Shown: piece after piece, positions 27,380 to 39,000 of the stretch
How the letters are laid out: each line of letters starts with the position of its first letter
Position numbering within the stretch: position 1 is the first letter of the stretch
Source of the DNA: Nitratireductor arenosus
Lineage (GTDB): Bacteria; Pseudomonadota; Alphaproteobacteria; Rhizobiales; Rhizobiaceae
Direction: 5' to 3'
Length of the DNA: 64,000 nucleotides
NCBI RefSeq assembly: GCF_009742725.1
Contig: NZ_WPHG01000004.1
Location: forward strand, 62,001-126,000
Notes under the pieces: generated by a model
Database searches by the model: none
Seen by the model: the letters and a program-made list of their open reading frames with translations, nothing else
Told to the model about the DNA's origin: nothing
Position numbers and translations under genes: made by a program

Positions 27380-28029
27380 GCGACGATCCCGAAACCGCGC
27401 GCCAGATCGCCGAACTGGCGCGCGACCCACGCCCGCTGCTGGTGCTCGATGTCGACGACGTGATCCTGGAATTCATCCGGCCGTTCCCGCGCTTCCTTGC
27501 CGCGCAGGGCTTCGCGCTGGGGATGGAAACCTTCCGGCTGCACGGCAACGTCACCGAGATCGACACCGGCGCGGTGGCCGACCGGGAGACCGTTTCGGGT
27601 CTGCTTACAGCCTTCTTCGCCGCCCAGGCCGAGTGGCAGACCATGACGACAGGCGCCACCGAGGCGCTCGAAACGCTGTCGGTCGGGGCCGAGATCGTGC
27701 TTTTGACCGCCATGCCGCACCGTCACCGTACGGTACGCCGTGCCCATCTCGATGCGCTCGGGCTCGCATATCCGCTGCTGACCACCGAAATGGCCAAGGG
27801 CCCGGCGATCGCCGCGCTCAGGGGCGACAAGAAGCGGCCGGTCGCCTTCGTCGACGACCTTCCCCACAATCTGGCCTCGGCCCGCGCCAGCGTCGCCGAC
27901 GCGCATCTGTTCCATCTGATGTCCGACAACTCGCTGCGCCGGCTGCTGCCGCCGCCGGCCGATGGCATCGCGGTGGTCGATGACTGGCCGGACGCCACGC
28001 CGAAAATCGCGGGCGCGCTGCGGCTTTGA
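27376..28029 (+). CDS. HAD-superfamily hydrolase
   Basis: This 217-residue protein has the haloacid dehalogenase motifs: motif I LLVLDVDDVILEF (nucleophile Asp about residue 25), motif II VLLTAMPH and the late acidic motif FVDDLPHN. The substrate is unknown; sugar-phosphate or nucleotide phosphatase activity would fit the superfamily. Translationally coupled to the DUF3572 gene through ATGA. Confidence 0.88.
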   Translation: MSDDPETARQIAELARDPRPLLVLDVDDVILEFIRPFPRFLAAQGFALGMETFRLHGNVTEIDTGAVADRETVSGLLTAFFAAQAEWQTMTTGATEALETLSVGAEIVLLTAMPHRHRTVRRAHLDALGLAYPLLTTEMAKGPAIAALRGDKKRPVAFVDDLPHNLASARASVADAHLFHLMSDNSLRRLLPPPADGIAVVDDWPDATPKIAGALRL

Positions 28030-28069
28030 ACTCGCGGCGGCGGCCGCGTCGCCGATGGCGAAACCGTCG

Positions 28070-28645
28070 CTACAACACCATGCGCATCAGGGGGCGGCCG
28101 GCCTTGCGCTCGGCCACGCGCTCGAAGCCGGCCTTTTCGAAAACGCGGGCCGAACCGACGAACAGGCCGACCGGGCGCGCGCTTTTGGATTCGGTTATCG
28201 GGCAGGCATCGATCAGCCGCGCGCCGCCGGCCCGCGCATGATCGATGCCGGCTGTGACCAGAAGATGGGTAAGACCCTGGCCGCGCGCCCTGGCGCGGAC
28301 GAAAAAACACGACACCGCCCAGACCCCGGCATCGTCGCGTTCGTCCGGCGAAAGCGGCGCCGAGACGCGGCCTTGATTGTTCCATTCGGGCACGTCGGCG
28401 CGCGGGCCGATCTGCATCCAGCCCATGGCGATGCCGTCCTCGATCGCGATCAGGCCGGGCGGCGGCCCGGTCTCGACGCGGGTCATGAAATGCGCGCGGT
28501 TGCTTTCGCGGTTGTTTTGCCGCCGCGTGGCCGGCGGCAGGCGAAAATGCGTGCACCAGCAGCCGTAACAGGCACCCTGGCGGCCAAACAAATCCTCCAG
28601 CGCCGGCCACAATTCGGCTGTCAGCGGCTCGATCCGTGTGGCCAT
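28070..28645 (-). CDS. GNAT-family N-acetyltransferase
   Basis: This 191-residue acetyltransferase has the GNAT core: [30 protein letters not shown] (acetyl-CoA binding RARGQG, about 118-147) and a C-terminal [21 protein letters not shown]. It also has an N-terminal Cys/Trp-rich stretch ([13 protein letters not shown]). The target is unknown. AAGGGGA precedes the chosen ATG; the in-frame ATG at 28687 lacks such a site. It is divergent from dinB and convergent with the HAD gene. Confidence 0.88.
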   Translation of the reverse strand: MATRIEPLTAELWPALEDLFGRQGACYGCWCTHFRLPPATRRQNNRESNRAHFMTRVETGPPPGLIAIEDGIAMGWMQIGPRADVPEWNNQGRVSAPLSPDERDDAGVWAVSCFFVRARARGQGLTHLLVTAGIDHARAGGARLIDACPITESKSARPVGLFVGSARVFEKAGFERVAERKAGRPLMRMVL

Positions 28646-28710
28646 GCGATCCCCTTCCAGGCCGCTTGTCTCACGGGCCCGTCTCAATTACTATTTGGTT
28701 TGTTCCGCTT

Positions 28711-30036
28711 ATGTTCGCAGCCATGACGTTTGCTGTCAACGATCCCGAGGCCGGTTTTTGCCGCGACTGCCTGCGCCCGCAGGCGGATGCGGCGGCGCGG
28801 CGCTGCGCGGCGTGCGGCAGCCCAAGGCTGCTGCGCCACGCCGAACTCCACCGGCTTTCGATCGCCCATATCGACTGCGACGCATTTTACGCCGCGGTGG
28901 AAAAGCGCGACCGGCCCGAATTGCGCGACCGGCCGCTGATCATCGGCGGCGGCAAACGCGGCGTGGTCTCGACGGCCTGCTACATCGCCCGCATCAAGGG
29001 CGTGCGTTCGGCGATGCCGATGTTCAAGGCGCTGGAGGCCTGTCCCGAGGCGGTGGTGATCAAGCCAGACATGGAAAAATATGTCCTGGTCGGGCGCGAG
29101 GTGCGCCGGATGATGCAGGCGTTGACGCCGCTGGTCGAGCCGATCTCGATCGACGAAGCCTTTCTCGACCTGTCCGGCACCCAGAAACTGCACGGCATGG
29201 CGCCGGCGATCGTTTTGGCGCGGTTCGCGCGCCAGGTCGAACGCGAGGTCGGCATCACGGTCTCGGTGGGGCTGTCCTATTGCAAATTTCTCGCCAAGGT
29301 AGCCTCCGACTTCAACAAGCCGCGCGGCTTCGCCGTCATCGGCGAGGCCGAGGCGCTCGATTTTCTGGCCGAACAGCCGGTAACGCTGATCTGGGGCGTC
29401 GGCAAGGCGTTCGCCGCCACGCTGGCGCGGGACGGCATCACCCAGATCGCGCAGTTGCAGACGATGGAGCGCGGCACGCTGATGAAACGCTACGGCACGA
29501 TGGGCGACCGGCTCTACCATCTCGCCCGCGGCCAGGACACGCGCCGGGTGCATGCCGAGCACGGCGCGAAGAGCGTTTCGGCCGAAACCACTTTCGACAT
29601 CGATCTCGCCGCGCCCGGAGACCTGGTGCCGGTGCTGCGCGCGCTGTCGGAAACGGTCTCGGCACGGCTGAAGAAAGCCGGCATCGCCGGACACACGGTG
29701 ACGCTGAAGCTGAAGACGCACGATTTCAAGATCCGCACCCGCAACCGGCGGCTTTCCGACCCGACGCGGCTCGCCGACCGGATTTTTTCGACCGGGCTCG
29801 GGCTTCTGGAGAAAGAGACCGACGGCACCCGCTACCGGCTGATCGGCATCGGGGTAGCCGACCTTGCGCCCGACGACCGCGCCGATCCCTCGGATCTGGT
29901 CGACACGGCGGCGCGCAAGCGCGCGCTCGCCGAGGGTGCCGTCGACGTCCTTCGGGAAAAATTCGGCAAGAAAGCCGTGGAGACCGGCTACACGTTCGGC
30001 AAGGGCAATCGCGGCCGCCCGCAGCGGGAGGGCTGA
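28711..30036 (+). CDS. dinB: DNA polymerase IV with N-terminal zinc-ribbon-like segment
   Basis: This Y-family translesion polymerase has 441 residues. Catalytic motifs are [14 protein letters not shown] (metal-binding Asp residues, about 52-65) and [11 protein letters not shown] (about 148-158), followed by [16 protein letters not shown] and the little-finger region. An N-terminal extension of ~45 residues contains CRDC and CAAC, a probable zinc ribbon, seen in many rhizobial DinB proteins but absent from E. coli. The C-terminus GRPQREG lacks an obvious beta-clamp QLxLF motif. An alternative ATG lies at 28723. Confidence 0.94.
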   Translation: MFAAMTFAVNDPEAGFCRDCLRPQADAAARRCAACGSPRLLRHAELHRLSIAHIDCDAFYAAVEKRDRPELRDRPLIIGGGKRGVVSTACYIARIKGVRSAMPMFKALEACPEAVVIKPDMEKYVLVGREVRRMMQALTPLVEPISIDEAFLDLSGTQKLHGMAPAIVLARFARQVEREVGITVSVGLSYCKFLAKVASDFNKPRGFAVIGEAEALDFLAEQPVTLIWGVGKAFAATLARDGITQIAQLQTMERGTLMKRYGTMGDRLYHLARGQDTRRVHAEHGAKSVSAETTFDIDLAAPGDLVPVLRALSETVSARLKKAGIAGHTVTLKLKTHDFKIRTRNRRLSDPTRLADRIFSTGLGLLEKETDGTRYRLIGIGVADLAPDDRADPSDLVDTAARKRALAEGAVDVLREKFGKKAVETGYTFGKGNRGRPQREG

Positions 30037-30064
30037 ATGGCAAGGCCGGCTTTCGACCACGCCC

Positions 30065-30093
30065 TTGAATAAGCCGCAATTAACGCCTATCTA
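30065..30093 (+). promoter_or_regulatory. Promoter of the cold-shock gene
   Basis: TTGAAT (30065-30070) and TATCTA (30088-30093) with a 17-base spacer form a good housekeeping promoter. Transcription would start near 30100 and give a ~135-base leader, the kind of long 5' UTR used for cold-responsive translation in cspA genes. Confidence 0.6.
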
Positions 30094-30233
30094 GGTGTTA
30101 TCGTTATTTGGGCCAGGTTTGGCTTTTCGCGGCGTCAGAGGCTTTCGACCCGCCATTCTCATTCCAGAAATCGATATTTTTCTCTCACGCGGCGCGGCAT
30201 GATCGCGGCGCATCGTTTCCAAGGAATGACTGC

Positions 30234-30440
30234 ATGCCTACCGGTACCGTAAAATTCTACAATGGCCAAAAAGGCTTTGGCTTCATCACCCGCGAAGATG
30301 GCGAAAAGGACGTGTTCGTCCACATCAGCGCGCTCGATCGGGCCGGCCTCGGCGGTCTGGTTGAAGGCCAGAAGCTCGAATTCGACCTCGAAGACGACGG
30401 CCGGGGACGCCAGTCCGCGGCGAACCTCAAGGTCATGTAA
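30234..30440 (+). CDS. cspA: Cold-shock domain protein
   Basis: This single cold-shock domain of 68 residues has both RNP motifs: KGFGFITRE (RNP1) and DVFVHISAL (RNP2). It binds single-stranded nucleic acid and melts RNA structure. The start MPTGTVKFYN is family-typical. The frame is open to 30108, but the upstream part is leader. It is flanked by its own promoter and a strong terminator. Confidence 0.96.
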   Translation: MPTGTVKFYNGQKGFGFITREDGEKDVFVHISALDRAGLGGLVEGQKLEFDLEDDGRGRQSAANLKVM

Positions 30441-30522
30441 CACGCGCCGGACATGGGAGCTGACCACGGATGTACTGGCAGTTTCCTTTCCGGATCGCGC
30501 GCCGGCGCAAGCCGGCACCAGG

Positions 30523-30549
30523 AAGCGGGGAATGATTCCCCGCTTTTTT
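30523..30549 (+). terminator. Rho-independent terminator after the cold-shock gene
   Basis: AAGCGGGGAA (30523-30532), loop TGA, TTCCCCGCTT (30536-30545), continuing into a T-run that ends at 30549. Perfect 10-bp stem. Confidence 0.9.
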
Positions 30550-30587
30550 GTTGGCCAAGGCCAACCCGCATATCAGGAGTGATCGTG

Positions 30588-30734
30588 ATGGCCAAAGGCC
30601 AGCAACGCAGCAACCGGGAAGTCAGGAAGCCGAAGAAGGACAAGAAACCGCAGGCGGCGGCCGCGCCGTTCGGATCGGCGGTCAAGCTGGCCGCCAACAC
30701 CAACGCGACCGGCACACGCACGCCGAAGAAATAG
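30588..30734 (+). CDS. Small basic conserved protein
   Basis: This 48-residue protein is very rich in Lys and Ala (MAKGQQRSNREVRKPKKDKK). An AGGAG ribosome site lies about 10 bases before the ATG, which supports translation. Similar short Lys-rich proteins are common after cold-shock genes in Rhizobiales. No function is known; RNA or nucleic-acid binding is a guess from charge. It is separated from cspA by the terminator. Confidence 0.65.
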   Translation: MAKGQQRSNREVRKPKKDKKPQAAAAPFGSAVKLAANTNATGTRTPKK

Positions 30735-30931
30735 CGGCCGCCGTCCCGCGCGCGCCGCCACATAAGAGGAATTGCCCGCCCCGTTGCCGGAGCGCGGCCG
30801 ATATCATCCGGAGCGCGTCCAGAAAAGCCGGATCGCCGAAGACACACCATCTATTCGTTATACGCAATTCCGGACGCAAAACCGCTTCGCACTTTTTTGG
30901 AATTGCTCTAACCAGCTCAAAGGATCGATCG

Positions 30932-31168
30932 ATGCGCTCCATCTCCGACTTTACCGCCGCTCCCCGATCACGGTCGACCTCGACCAAGGCCGAACAGACC
31001 ACGGCGGTCGCGCAGTCGATCATCCAGGAAGAAGTCACGGCCCGCGACAAGAAAACCGCCCGGCTGCGCAAGCTGCGCCTGGCGATGGCGGAAAAGGAGG
31101 CCGGCACGGTCAAGGCCGCGCCGGCGCGCGCCAGGCGCGCGCCGCGCAAAAAGCAGGCGGCCTCCTGA
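30932..31168 (+). CDS. Small charged helical protein
   Basis: This hypothetical protein of 78 residues runs from a Ser/Arg/Thr-rich N-terminus (MRSISDFTAAPRSRSTSTKA) to a helix (VAQSIIQEEVTARDKKTARL, then RKLRLAMAEKEA) and a very basic tail (ARARRAPRKKQ). AAAGGA lies about 10 bases before the ATG. No known domain is recognised. It is convergent with dnaE. Confidence 0.6.
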   Translation: MRSISDFTAAPRSRSTSTKAEQTTAVAQSIIQEEVTARDKKTARLRKLRLAMAEKEAGTVKAAPARARRAPRKKQAAS

Positions 31169-31239
31169 CGAGCCAGGCGCCGAGGGCCGGTTTCCCGCGC
31201 GGGCCGATCCTTAAAAACGCTCCCCCTCTTGCACGATCC

Positions 31240-31263
31240 GACGCCTGGCTTTGCCAGGACGTC
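31240..31263. terminator. Hairpin between convergent small-protein gene and dnaE
   Basis: GACG + CCTGGC (31240-31249), loop TTT, GCCAGG (31253-31258), bulged A, CGTC (31260-31263). A strong stem without a clear T-run; likely a bidirectional terminator or mRNA 3' end. Confidence 0.4.
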
Positions 31264-31399
31264 GAGTTGCGGTTTGGCCCTTCGATCAGCGGGGGCCGAT
31301 CTCCCTCTTGTCTTTTCCAGGCCCTCGCCAGGCTTTGCCCGCGCAAGCGCAGGAAAGACGTTCCCTCGCAAGGTGGAGGCAGGGCGCGGCGGCCGGCCG

Positions 31400-34300
31400 C
31401 TACACCAGTTCGACCTCGACCACGCCGGGCACGGCGCGCAGCGCCGAGGCAATTTGCGGCGAGATACGGTAGCGCTCGGGAAGCGCGATCTCGACCTCGC
31501 CGGCCCCGCCCGGCTTGATCAGCACCAGCGACACCTCGCCCTCGCCGCGCTGGCCGAGCTGGTTGGCGAGCGCGGAAACCGGGCCGGAATCGCGCAGATA
31601 GATCCGTAGCGCCTTTTGCAGCCGGCTTGCCTCGTCCTCCAGGGACTGCACGGTCTGGATGCGCAGGTTGACGCCCTCCGGCCGGTCCTCGGCGGCAACC
31701 GTGATGACCACCGAGCGGCCGGCCTCGAGCAGGTCGCGGAACTGGGCCAGCGCCTCGGAAAACAGCACCGCCTCGAACTGGCCGCTGACGTCGGAGAAAT
31801 TGACCACGCCCATCTTGTTGCCGGTGCGGGTCTTGCGCTCCTGTTTCGAGGTGACGGTGCCGGCCAGCCGCCCGGCGGACGCGCCGCGTTTGACGGCGGC
31901 GGAAAATTCCGTCCAGCTCTGCACCCGCATCTTCTTGAGCGCGTCCTTGTATTCGTCGAGCGGGTGGGCGGAGAGATAAAACCCGACAACCTGGAATTCG
32001 CGGTGCAGCTTGTCGGCCGGCAGCCAGGGCGCGGCGTCGGGCAGGCGCAGGCGCTCCGGTTCGCCGGCGAGCGCAGCGCCGAAAATATCGGACTGGCCCG
32101 AGAGCGCGTTTTCGGCCGCGCGCTGGGCAAGCCCCATCATCAGTTCCACGCCGGCAAACAGCGCCGCGCGCTCGCGCCCGAAACAGTCGAGCGCGCCGGC
32201 CTGGACCAGGCTTTCGAAGACGCGCTTGCCGACGATGCGCGGATCGACCCGGCCAGAAAAATCCTCCAGGCTTGAAAACGGTTTTTCGCGGCGTTTTTCG
32301 ACGATGTGCTCGACGGCGGCGTCGCCCACCCCCTTGATGGCGGCCAGCGAATAGAAGATGCGGTTGTCGCCGACTTCGAAATCCCGGTGCGAGGTCTGCA
32401 CCGAGGGCGGCACGACCTCGATGCCGAGGCGGATGGCGTCCTGGCGGAAATCGGCCAGCTTGTCGGTGTTGCCCATGTCGAGCGTCATCGAGGCGGCCAG
32501 GAACTCGACCGGATGATGCGCCTTCAGATAGGCGGTCTGGTAGGACACGATCGCATAGGCGGCGGCGTGCGACTTGTTGAAGCCGTAATCGGCGAACTTG
32601 GCCAGAAGGTCGAAGATGAAGTCGGCCTGCTGCTTGCCGACGCCGCGCTCGGTCGCGCCGTCGACGAAAACCGCGCGCTGCTTTTCCATCTCGGCGCGGA
32701 TCTTCTTGCCCATGGCGCGGCGCAGAAGGTCGGCCTGTCCGAGCGTGTAGCCGGCCAGTTCCTGGGCGATCTGCATCACCTGTTCCTGGTAGACGATGAC
32801 GCCCTGCGTCTCCTTGACCAGATGATCGATCTTGGGATGGATCGAGGCGATCTCCTCCTCGCCGTGCTTGCGCGCGTTGTAGGTGGGGATGTTTTCCATC
32901 GGGCCGGGGCGGTAGAGCGCGACCAGGGCGATGATGTCCTCGATGCGATCCGGTTTCATGCCGATCAGCGCCTTGCGCATGCCGGCCGATTCCACCTGGA
33001 AGATGCCGACCGTCTCGCCGCGCGCCAGCATGGCGTAGGTGTCGGGATCGTCGAGCGGGATTTTCGACAGATCGATCTCGATGCCCTTGCGGCGGATGAG
33101 CCTGACCGCCGTTTCCAGCACGGTCAGCGTCTTCAGGCCGAGAAAGTCGAACTTGACCAGTCCGGCATCCTCGACCTTCTTCATGTTGAACTGGGTGACC
33201 GGCATGTCGGAGCGCGGATCGCGATACATCGGCACCAGTTCCGAGAGCGGCCGGTCGCCGATCACGATGCCGGCGGCATGGGTGGAGGCGTGGCGGTAGA
33301 GCCCCTCCAGCTTCTGCGCCATCTCCAGCAGTTGCTCGACGATCGGCTCCTTTTCCAGCTCTTCCTGGAAGCGCGGCTCGGCGGCGATCGCATCGGCGAG
33401 CTTGACCGGATTGGCCGGGTTGGCCGGCACCATCTTGGTCAACCGGTCGACCAGCCCGTAGGGCATCTGCAGGACGCGGCCGACATCGCGCAGCACCGCA
33501 CGCGCCTGCAAGGTGCCGAAGGTGATGATCTGGGCGACCTGGTCGCGGCCGTATTTATCCTGGACGTAGCGGATGACCTCGTCGCGCCGGTCCTGGCAGA
33601 AATCGATGTCGAAATCGGGCATCGACACGCGGTCGGGATTGAGAAAACGCTCGAACAGCAGCGAAAAGCGCAACGGATCGACATCAGTGATGGTGAGCGC
33701 GTAGGCGACCAGCGAACCCGCGCCCGAGCCGCGGCCGGGGCCAACGGGAATGTCGTGCGCCTTGGCCCATTTGATGAAGTCGGCGACGATCAGAAAGTAG
33801 CCCGGATATTTCATCCGCTCTATGATGGAGAGCTCGTGCTCGAGGCGCTGGCTGTAGTCCTGTTCGCCATAGCCCGCGCTCAGGCCGAGCGTGTGAATTC
33901 GGTTGGCCAGACCCTCGCGCGCCTGACGCTTCAGTTCCTCGGCCTCCGCCTTTTCGGCCGCCTCCGCGTCCTCGCCTGAATCGGCGGCGAAACGCGGCAG
34001 GATGGGGGCGCGGTTTTTCGGATAGTAAGAGCAGCGCAGCGCGATCTCGACAGTATTGTCGATCGCTTCCGGCAGATCGGAAAACAGCGCCGCCATCTCG
34101 GCCTGGCTTTTGAGATAGTGATCGGGGGTGAGCTTGCGGCGCTCGTCGACGGCGATCACCGTGCCCTCGGCGATCGCGATCAGCGCGTCGTGCGCCTCGT
34201 AATCCTCGCGGGCGGGAAAAAACGCCTCGTTGGTGGCCACCAGCGGCAAATCGTGCCGGTAGGCGAGATCGATCTGGGCCGCCTCGACGGCCCGGTCATA

Positions 34301-34927
34301 ACCCTCGTGGCGCTGCAGCTCGACATAAAGCCGGTCGCCGAACAGATCGCGCAGATGCAGCAGCCGAGCTTCCGCCAGCGGTGCGTGGTCGGCGACAAGC
34401 GCGCGGCCGATCGGCCCGTTCGCACCGCCGGTCAGGCAGATCAGGCCGGGCGCGCTCTCGGCGAGCCAGCCGGTCGTGACGTGGACGGGCGCACCGGCCG
34501 GCGTTTCCAGATAGGCGCGGCTGACCAGCCGCACCAGATTGGCGTAACCGGTCTCGTCGGCTGCGATCAGCACCAGCCCGGCAAGGTCGGGGCGAGTGTC
34601 GCGGGCGGAGCGTTGACTGGACGCGTCCTCGCCTTCGAAAAACGTGTCGAGCTGGCAGGCCATGATCGGCTGGATACCGTCCTTGACCGCCTTCTGGGCG
34701 AATTCGAGCGCGCCGAACAGATTATTGGTGTCGGCGATCGCGATCGCCGGTGCACAATCCTTGACGGCGTGGCCGACGATCTTGCCGATCGGCAGCGCGC
34801 CTTCCAGCAGGGAATAGGCCGAATGCACACGCAAATGGATGAAGGGCCGCGCGGCCGGCGCCGGCGCGGCCGCGGCCTGCATGGCGGCGCGCAAGAGCGG
34901 ATCGCGCGGGGGGCGTGGGGATGCCAT
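31400..34927 (-). CDS. dnaE: DNA polymerase III alpha subunit (DnaE1 type)
   Basis: This is the replicative polymerase, 1175 residues. The N-terminal PHP domain starts at FIHLRVHSAYSLLEGALPIG (about 28-47). The polymerase core includes GPGRGSGAGSLVAYAL and the catalytic acidic motif MPDFDIDFCQDRRDEV (about 428-443), followed by FADYGFNKSHAAAYA. An OB-fold (about 1000-1080) and a C-terminal domain come last. The start at MASPRPPRDP is chosen because the family begins shortly after it; an Arg-rich frame continues upstream to 35092 without support. A ~28-residue Ala/Pro-rich leader ahead of the PHP domain is slightly longer than usual. Confidence 0.97.
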   Translation of the reverse strand: MASPRPPRDPLLRAAMQAAAAPAPAARPFIHLRVHSAYSLLEGALPIGKIVGHAVKDCAPAIAIADTNNLFGALEFAQKAVKDGIQPIMACQLDTFFEGEDASSQRSARDTRPDLAGLVLIAADETGYANLVRLVSRAYLETPAGAPVHVTTGWLAESAPGLICLTGGANGPIGRALVADHAPLAEARLLHLRDLFGDRLYVELQRHEGYDRAVEAAQIDLAYRHDLPLVATNEAFFPAREDYEAHDALIAIAEGTVIAVDERRKLTPDHYLKSQAEMAALFSDLPEAIDNTVEIALRCSYYPKNRAPILPRFAADSGEDAEAAEKAEAEELKRQAREGLANRIHTLGLSAGYGEQDYSQRLEHELSIIERMKYPGYFLIVADFIKWAKAHDIPVGPGRGSGAGSLVAYALTITDVDPLRFSLLFERFLNPDRVSMPDFDIDFCQDRRDEVIRYVQDKYGRDQVAQIITFGTLQARAVLRDVGRVLQMPYGLVDRLTKMVPANPANPVKLADAIAAEPRFQEELEKEPIVEQLLEMAQKLEGLYRHASTHAAGIVIGDRPLSELVPMYRDPRSDMPVTQFNMKKVEDAGLVKFDFLGLKTLTVLETAVRLIRRKGIEIDLSKIPLDDPDTYAMLARGETVGIFQVESAGMRKALIGMKPDRIEDIIALVALYRPGPMENIPTYNARKHGEEEIASIHPKIDHLVKETQGVIVYQEQVMQIAQELAGYTLGQADLLRRAMGKKIRAEMEKQRAVFVDGATERGVGKQQADFIFDLLAKFADYGFNKSHAAAYAIVSYQTAYLKAHHPVEFLAASMTLDMGNTDKLADFRQDAIRLGIEVVPPSVQTSHRDFEVGDNRIFYSLAAIKGVGDAAVEHIVEKRREKPFSSLEDFSGRVDPRIVGKRVFESLVQAGALDCFGRERAALFAGVELMMGLAQRAAENALSGQSDIFGAALAGEPERLRLPDAAPWLPADKLHREFQVVGFYLSAHPLDEYKDALKKMRVQSWTEFSAAVKRGASAGRLAGTVTSKQERKTRTGNKMGVVNFSDVSGQFEAVLFSEALAQFRDLLEAGRSVVITVAAEDRPEGVNLRIQTVQSLEDEASRLQKALRIYLRDSGPVSALANQLGQRGEGEVSLVLIKPGGAGEVEIALPERYRISPQIASALRAVPGVVEVELV

Positions 34928-35173
34928 CGGTGGGTCTCTCGTTCGCTGTGGTCGGACTCGGGTCCTCGCGGCGGATTGTTTCCGATCGCGCGGCATCGGT
35001 CGAGAGGCAGGGCGCGCTTTGTCACAAGGTTCATGACACCGGCGCGCAGTTTGCGGATTTATGACGCAATGAACCCCGCGAGCCGGCACCAAGGCGCGGG
35101 CTTGCGGGGTCCATTGCGGTTGCTTGCCCGGCCTTTGCGCGCACCGGGATCGTGGTGCGCGACGGCGCCGCGC

Positions 35174-37186
<2,013 letters not shown>

Positions 37187-37621
37187 CGAACAGGCGTCCC
37201 CTCCGGATGGAGTGTTCTTTTAGGGAATAGCGCGGCCGGTCTCAAGCTACCGCCGCGATCGGCCTTGCCTAAAAATGACGCCGCGCCGAACAGGCCGATC
37301 CCGATCGAAACCTTGGCCAGGATGCGGATGCGGCGCCCGGTCGCGTGGGTGAGTGCGATCGAGCCGAGCGTGCGGATGACGACGGTTGCCGGGTTTCGAC
37401 CGACCGACACCTGCAATATCGCCGCATGAAACCCGGCGACGGCCGCCCGCCCAGCGACACGCGCCGTTCGACCGTGTTCGGGCGACGACGATCTTCAATT
37501 GACTCGCATCCGAGAAAGTTGAAACCTTCGCTCTTCTGGCGGGAAAACCCGACCAGGGGCCGCGGTTGCGGATGACTGATCGATCCGACCGAGGCACCAT
37601 AATAATGCGGGAGGAAAGCTC
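37187..37621. other. Intergenic region pccA / ugpB
   Basis: There is no convincing gene in 435 bases. A minus-strand open frame (37168-37416) and a plus-strand one (37345-37575) are not recognised and have no ribosome sites. The region should contain divergent promoters. I saw no Pho-box-like repeat for ugp. TTGACT at 37499-37504 has no good -10. Confidence 0.4.
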
Positions 37622-38938
37622 ATGACGTTCAAGAACCTCGTATTGGCCGGCGCGGCTGTCGCGACGGTGGCGCTGCCCGGGGCGGCCTCGGCCGCGACAG
37701 AGATACAATGGTGGCACGCCTTCACCGGCCGGCTTGGCGATCTGCTGGCCGAGCAGGTCGAAAAATTCAATGCCTCCCAATCCGACTACACCGTCGTTGC
37801 CTCACACAAGGGTAATTATTCCGAGGCGCTGAATGCCGGCATCGCTGCCTTCCGGGCCGGCGAACAGCCGCACATCCTGATGGTGTTCGAGGTCGGAACC
37901 GCCACCATGATGGCGGCAGAGGGCGCGATCAAGCCGGTTTACGAGGTGATGGCCGAAGGCGGCGCGCCGTTCGACGCAGACGCCTATCTGGGCGCGGTCA
38001 AGGGCTATTACACCACGCCGGACGGCCAGATGCTGTCGCTGCCCTACAATTCCTCGACGCCGGTGCTGTACGTCAACCGCGACGCGCTGGAGGGCGCCGG
38101 GCTCGATCCCGACATGGATCTGTCGACGTGGGAAAAGGTCGGCGAGGCGCTCGACACCCTGAAAGCATCCGGCCATGGCTGCCCGCTGACCACCGCATGG
38201 CAGAGCTGGGTGCATCTGGAAAACCTGTCCGCCTACCACAACGTTCCCTTCGCCACGAAGGAAAACGGCTTCACCGGGCTCGACACCGAGCTCGCCTTCA
38301 ACGGCCCGGTGCAGGTCAAGCATATCGACGCGATGGGGCAATGGGCCAAGGACGGCAAGTTCGTCTATGCCGGGCGGCGCAACGAGGGCGGCGCCAATTT
38401 CCGCGGCGGCGAATGCGCGTTCTTTACCGAATCCTCGGCCGGCTATGCGGGCGTGAAGGCGGAGGCGGAGTTCGATTTCGAGATCCGTCCCCTGCCCTAT
38501 TGGTCCGACGTCGACGGCGCCCCGCAAAACACCATTATCGGCGGCTCGTCGCTGTGGGTCCTGTCCGGGCACGAGCCGGAGGAATATAAAGGCGTCGCCG
38601 CCTTCCTGAGCTTCCTGTCGACCGCCGACATCCAGGCCAAGTGGCATCAGGACACAGGCTACCTGCCGATCACCACCGCGGCTTATGAAAAGACCAAGGC
38701 GGACGGTTTTTACGACGCCAATCCCGGCACCGACGTCGCCATCATCCAGATGACCGGCAAGGCGCCGACGGGCAATTCGAAGGGCCTCAGGCTCGGCAGT
38801 TTCGACCAGATCCGCACCATAATCGACGAGGAGCTGGAAGCGGTGTGGTCGGGCGACAAGGCCGCCCAGGCCGCGCTCGACAATGCGGTGGAACGCGGCA
38901 ATCAGCTTTTGCGCCGCTTCGAACAGGCCAACCGCTGA
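37622..38938 (+). CDS. ugpB: sn-Glycerol-3-phosphate ABC transporter, substrate-binding protein
   Basis: This periplasmic binding protein has 438 residues. A signal peptide (MTFKNLVLAGAAVATVALPG, cleavage near ASA-A) is followed by TEIQWWHAFTGRLGDLL, a UgpB hallmark, then the typical ECAFFTESSAGYAG and IIGGSSLWVLSGH. A strong GGAGGAAA site precedes the ATG. UgpB captures glycerol-3-phosphate and related glycerophosphodiesters. First gene of a ugpBAEC operon. Confidence 0.94.
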   Translation: MTFKNLVLAGAAVATVALPGAASAATEIQWWHAFTGRLGDLLAEQVEKFNASQSDYTVVASHKGNYSEALNAGIAAFRAGEQPHILMVFEVGTATMMAAEGAIKPVYEVMAEGGAPFDADAYLGAVKGYYTTPDGQMLSLPYNSSTPVLYVNRDALEGAGLDPDMDLSTWEKVGEALDTLKASGHGCPLTTAWQSWVHLENLSAYHNVPFATKENGFTGLDTELAFNGPVQVKHIDAMGQWAKDGKFVYAGRRNEGGANFRGGECAFFTESSAGYAGVKAEAEFDFEIRPLPYWSDVDGAPQNTIIGGSSLWVLSGHEPEEYKGVAAFLSFLSTADIQAKWHQDTGYLPITTAAYEKTKADGFYDANPGTDVAIIQMTGKAPTGNSKGLRLGSFDQIRTIIDEELEAVWSGDKAAQAALDNAVERGNQLLRRFEQANR

Positions 38939-38957
38939 CACAGTCGTGAACCCGCGC

Positions 38958-38978
38958 GGGGACGGCGTTTCGCCGCCC
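38958..38978 (+). repeat. Intercistronic hairpin ugpB-ugpA
   Basis: GGG(A)CGGCG (38959-38967) pairs with CGCCGCCC (38971-38978) around a TTT loop, with one bulged A. It sits in the 62-base gap between binding protein and first permease, as in the peptide ABC operon earlier in the window. Confidence 0.6.
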
Positions 38979-39000
38979 TCGCGCCTGCCGTGGCCGCATT

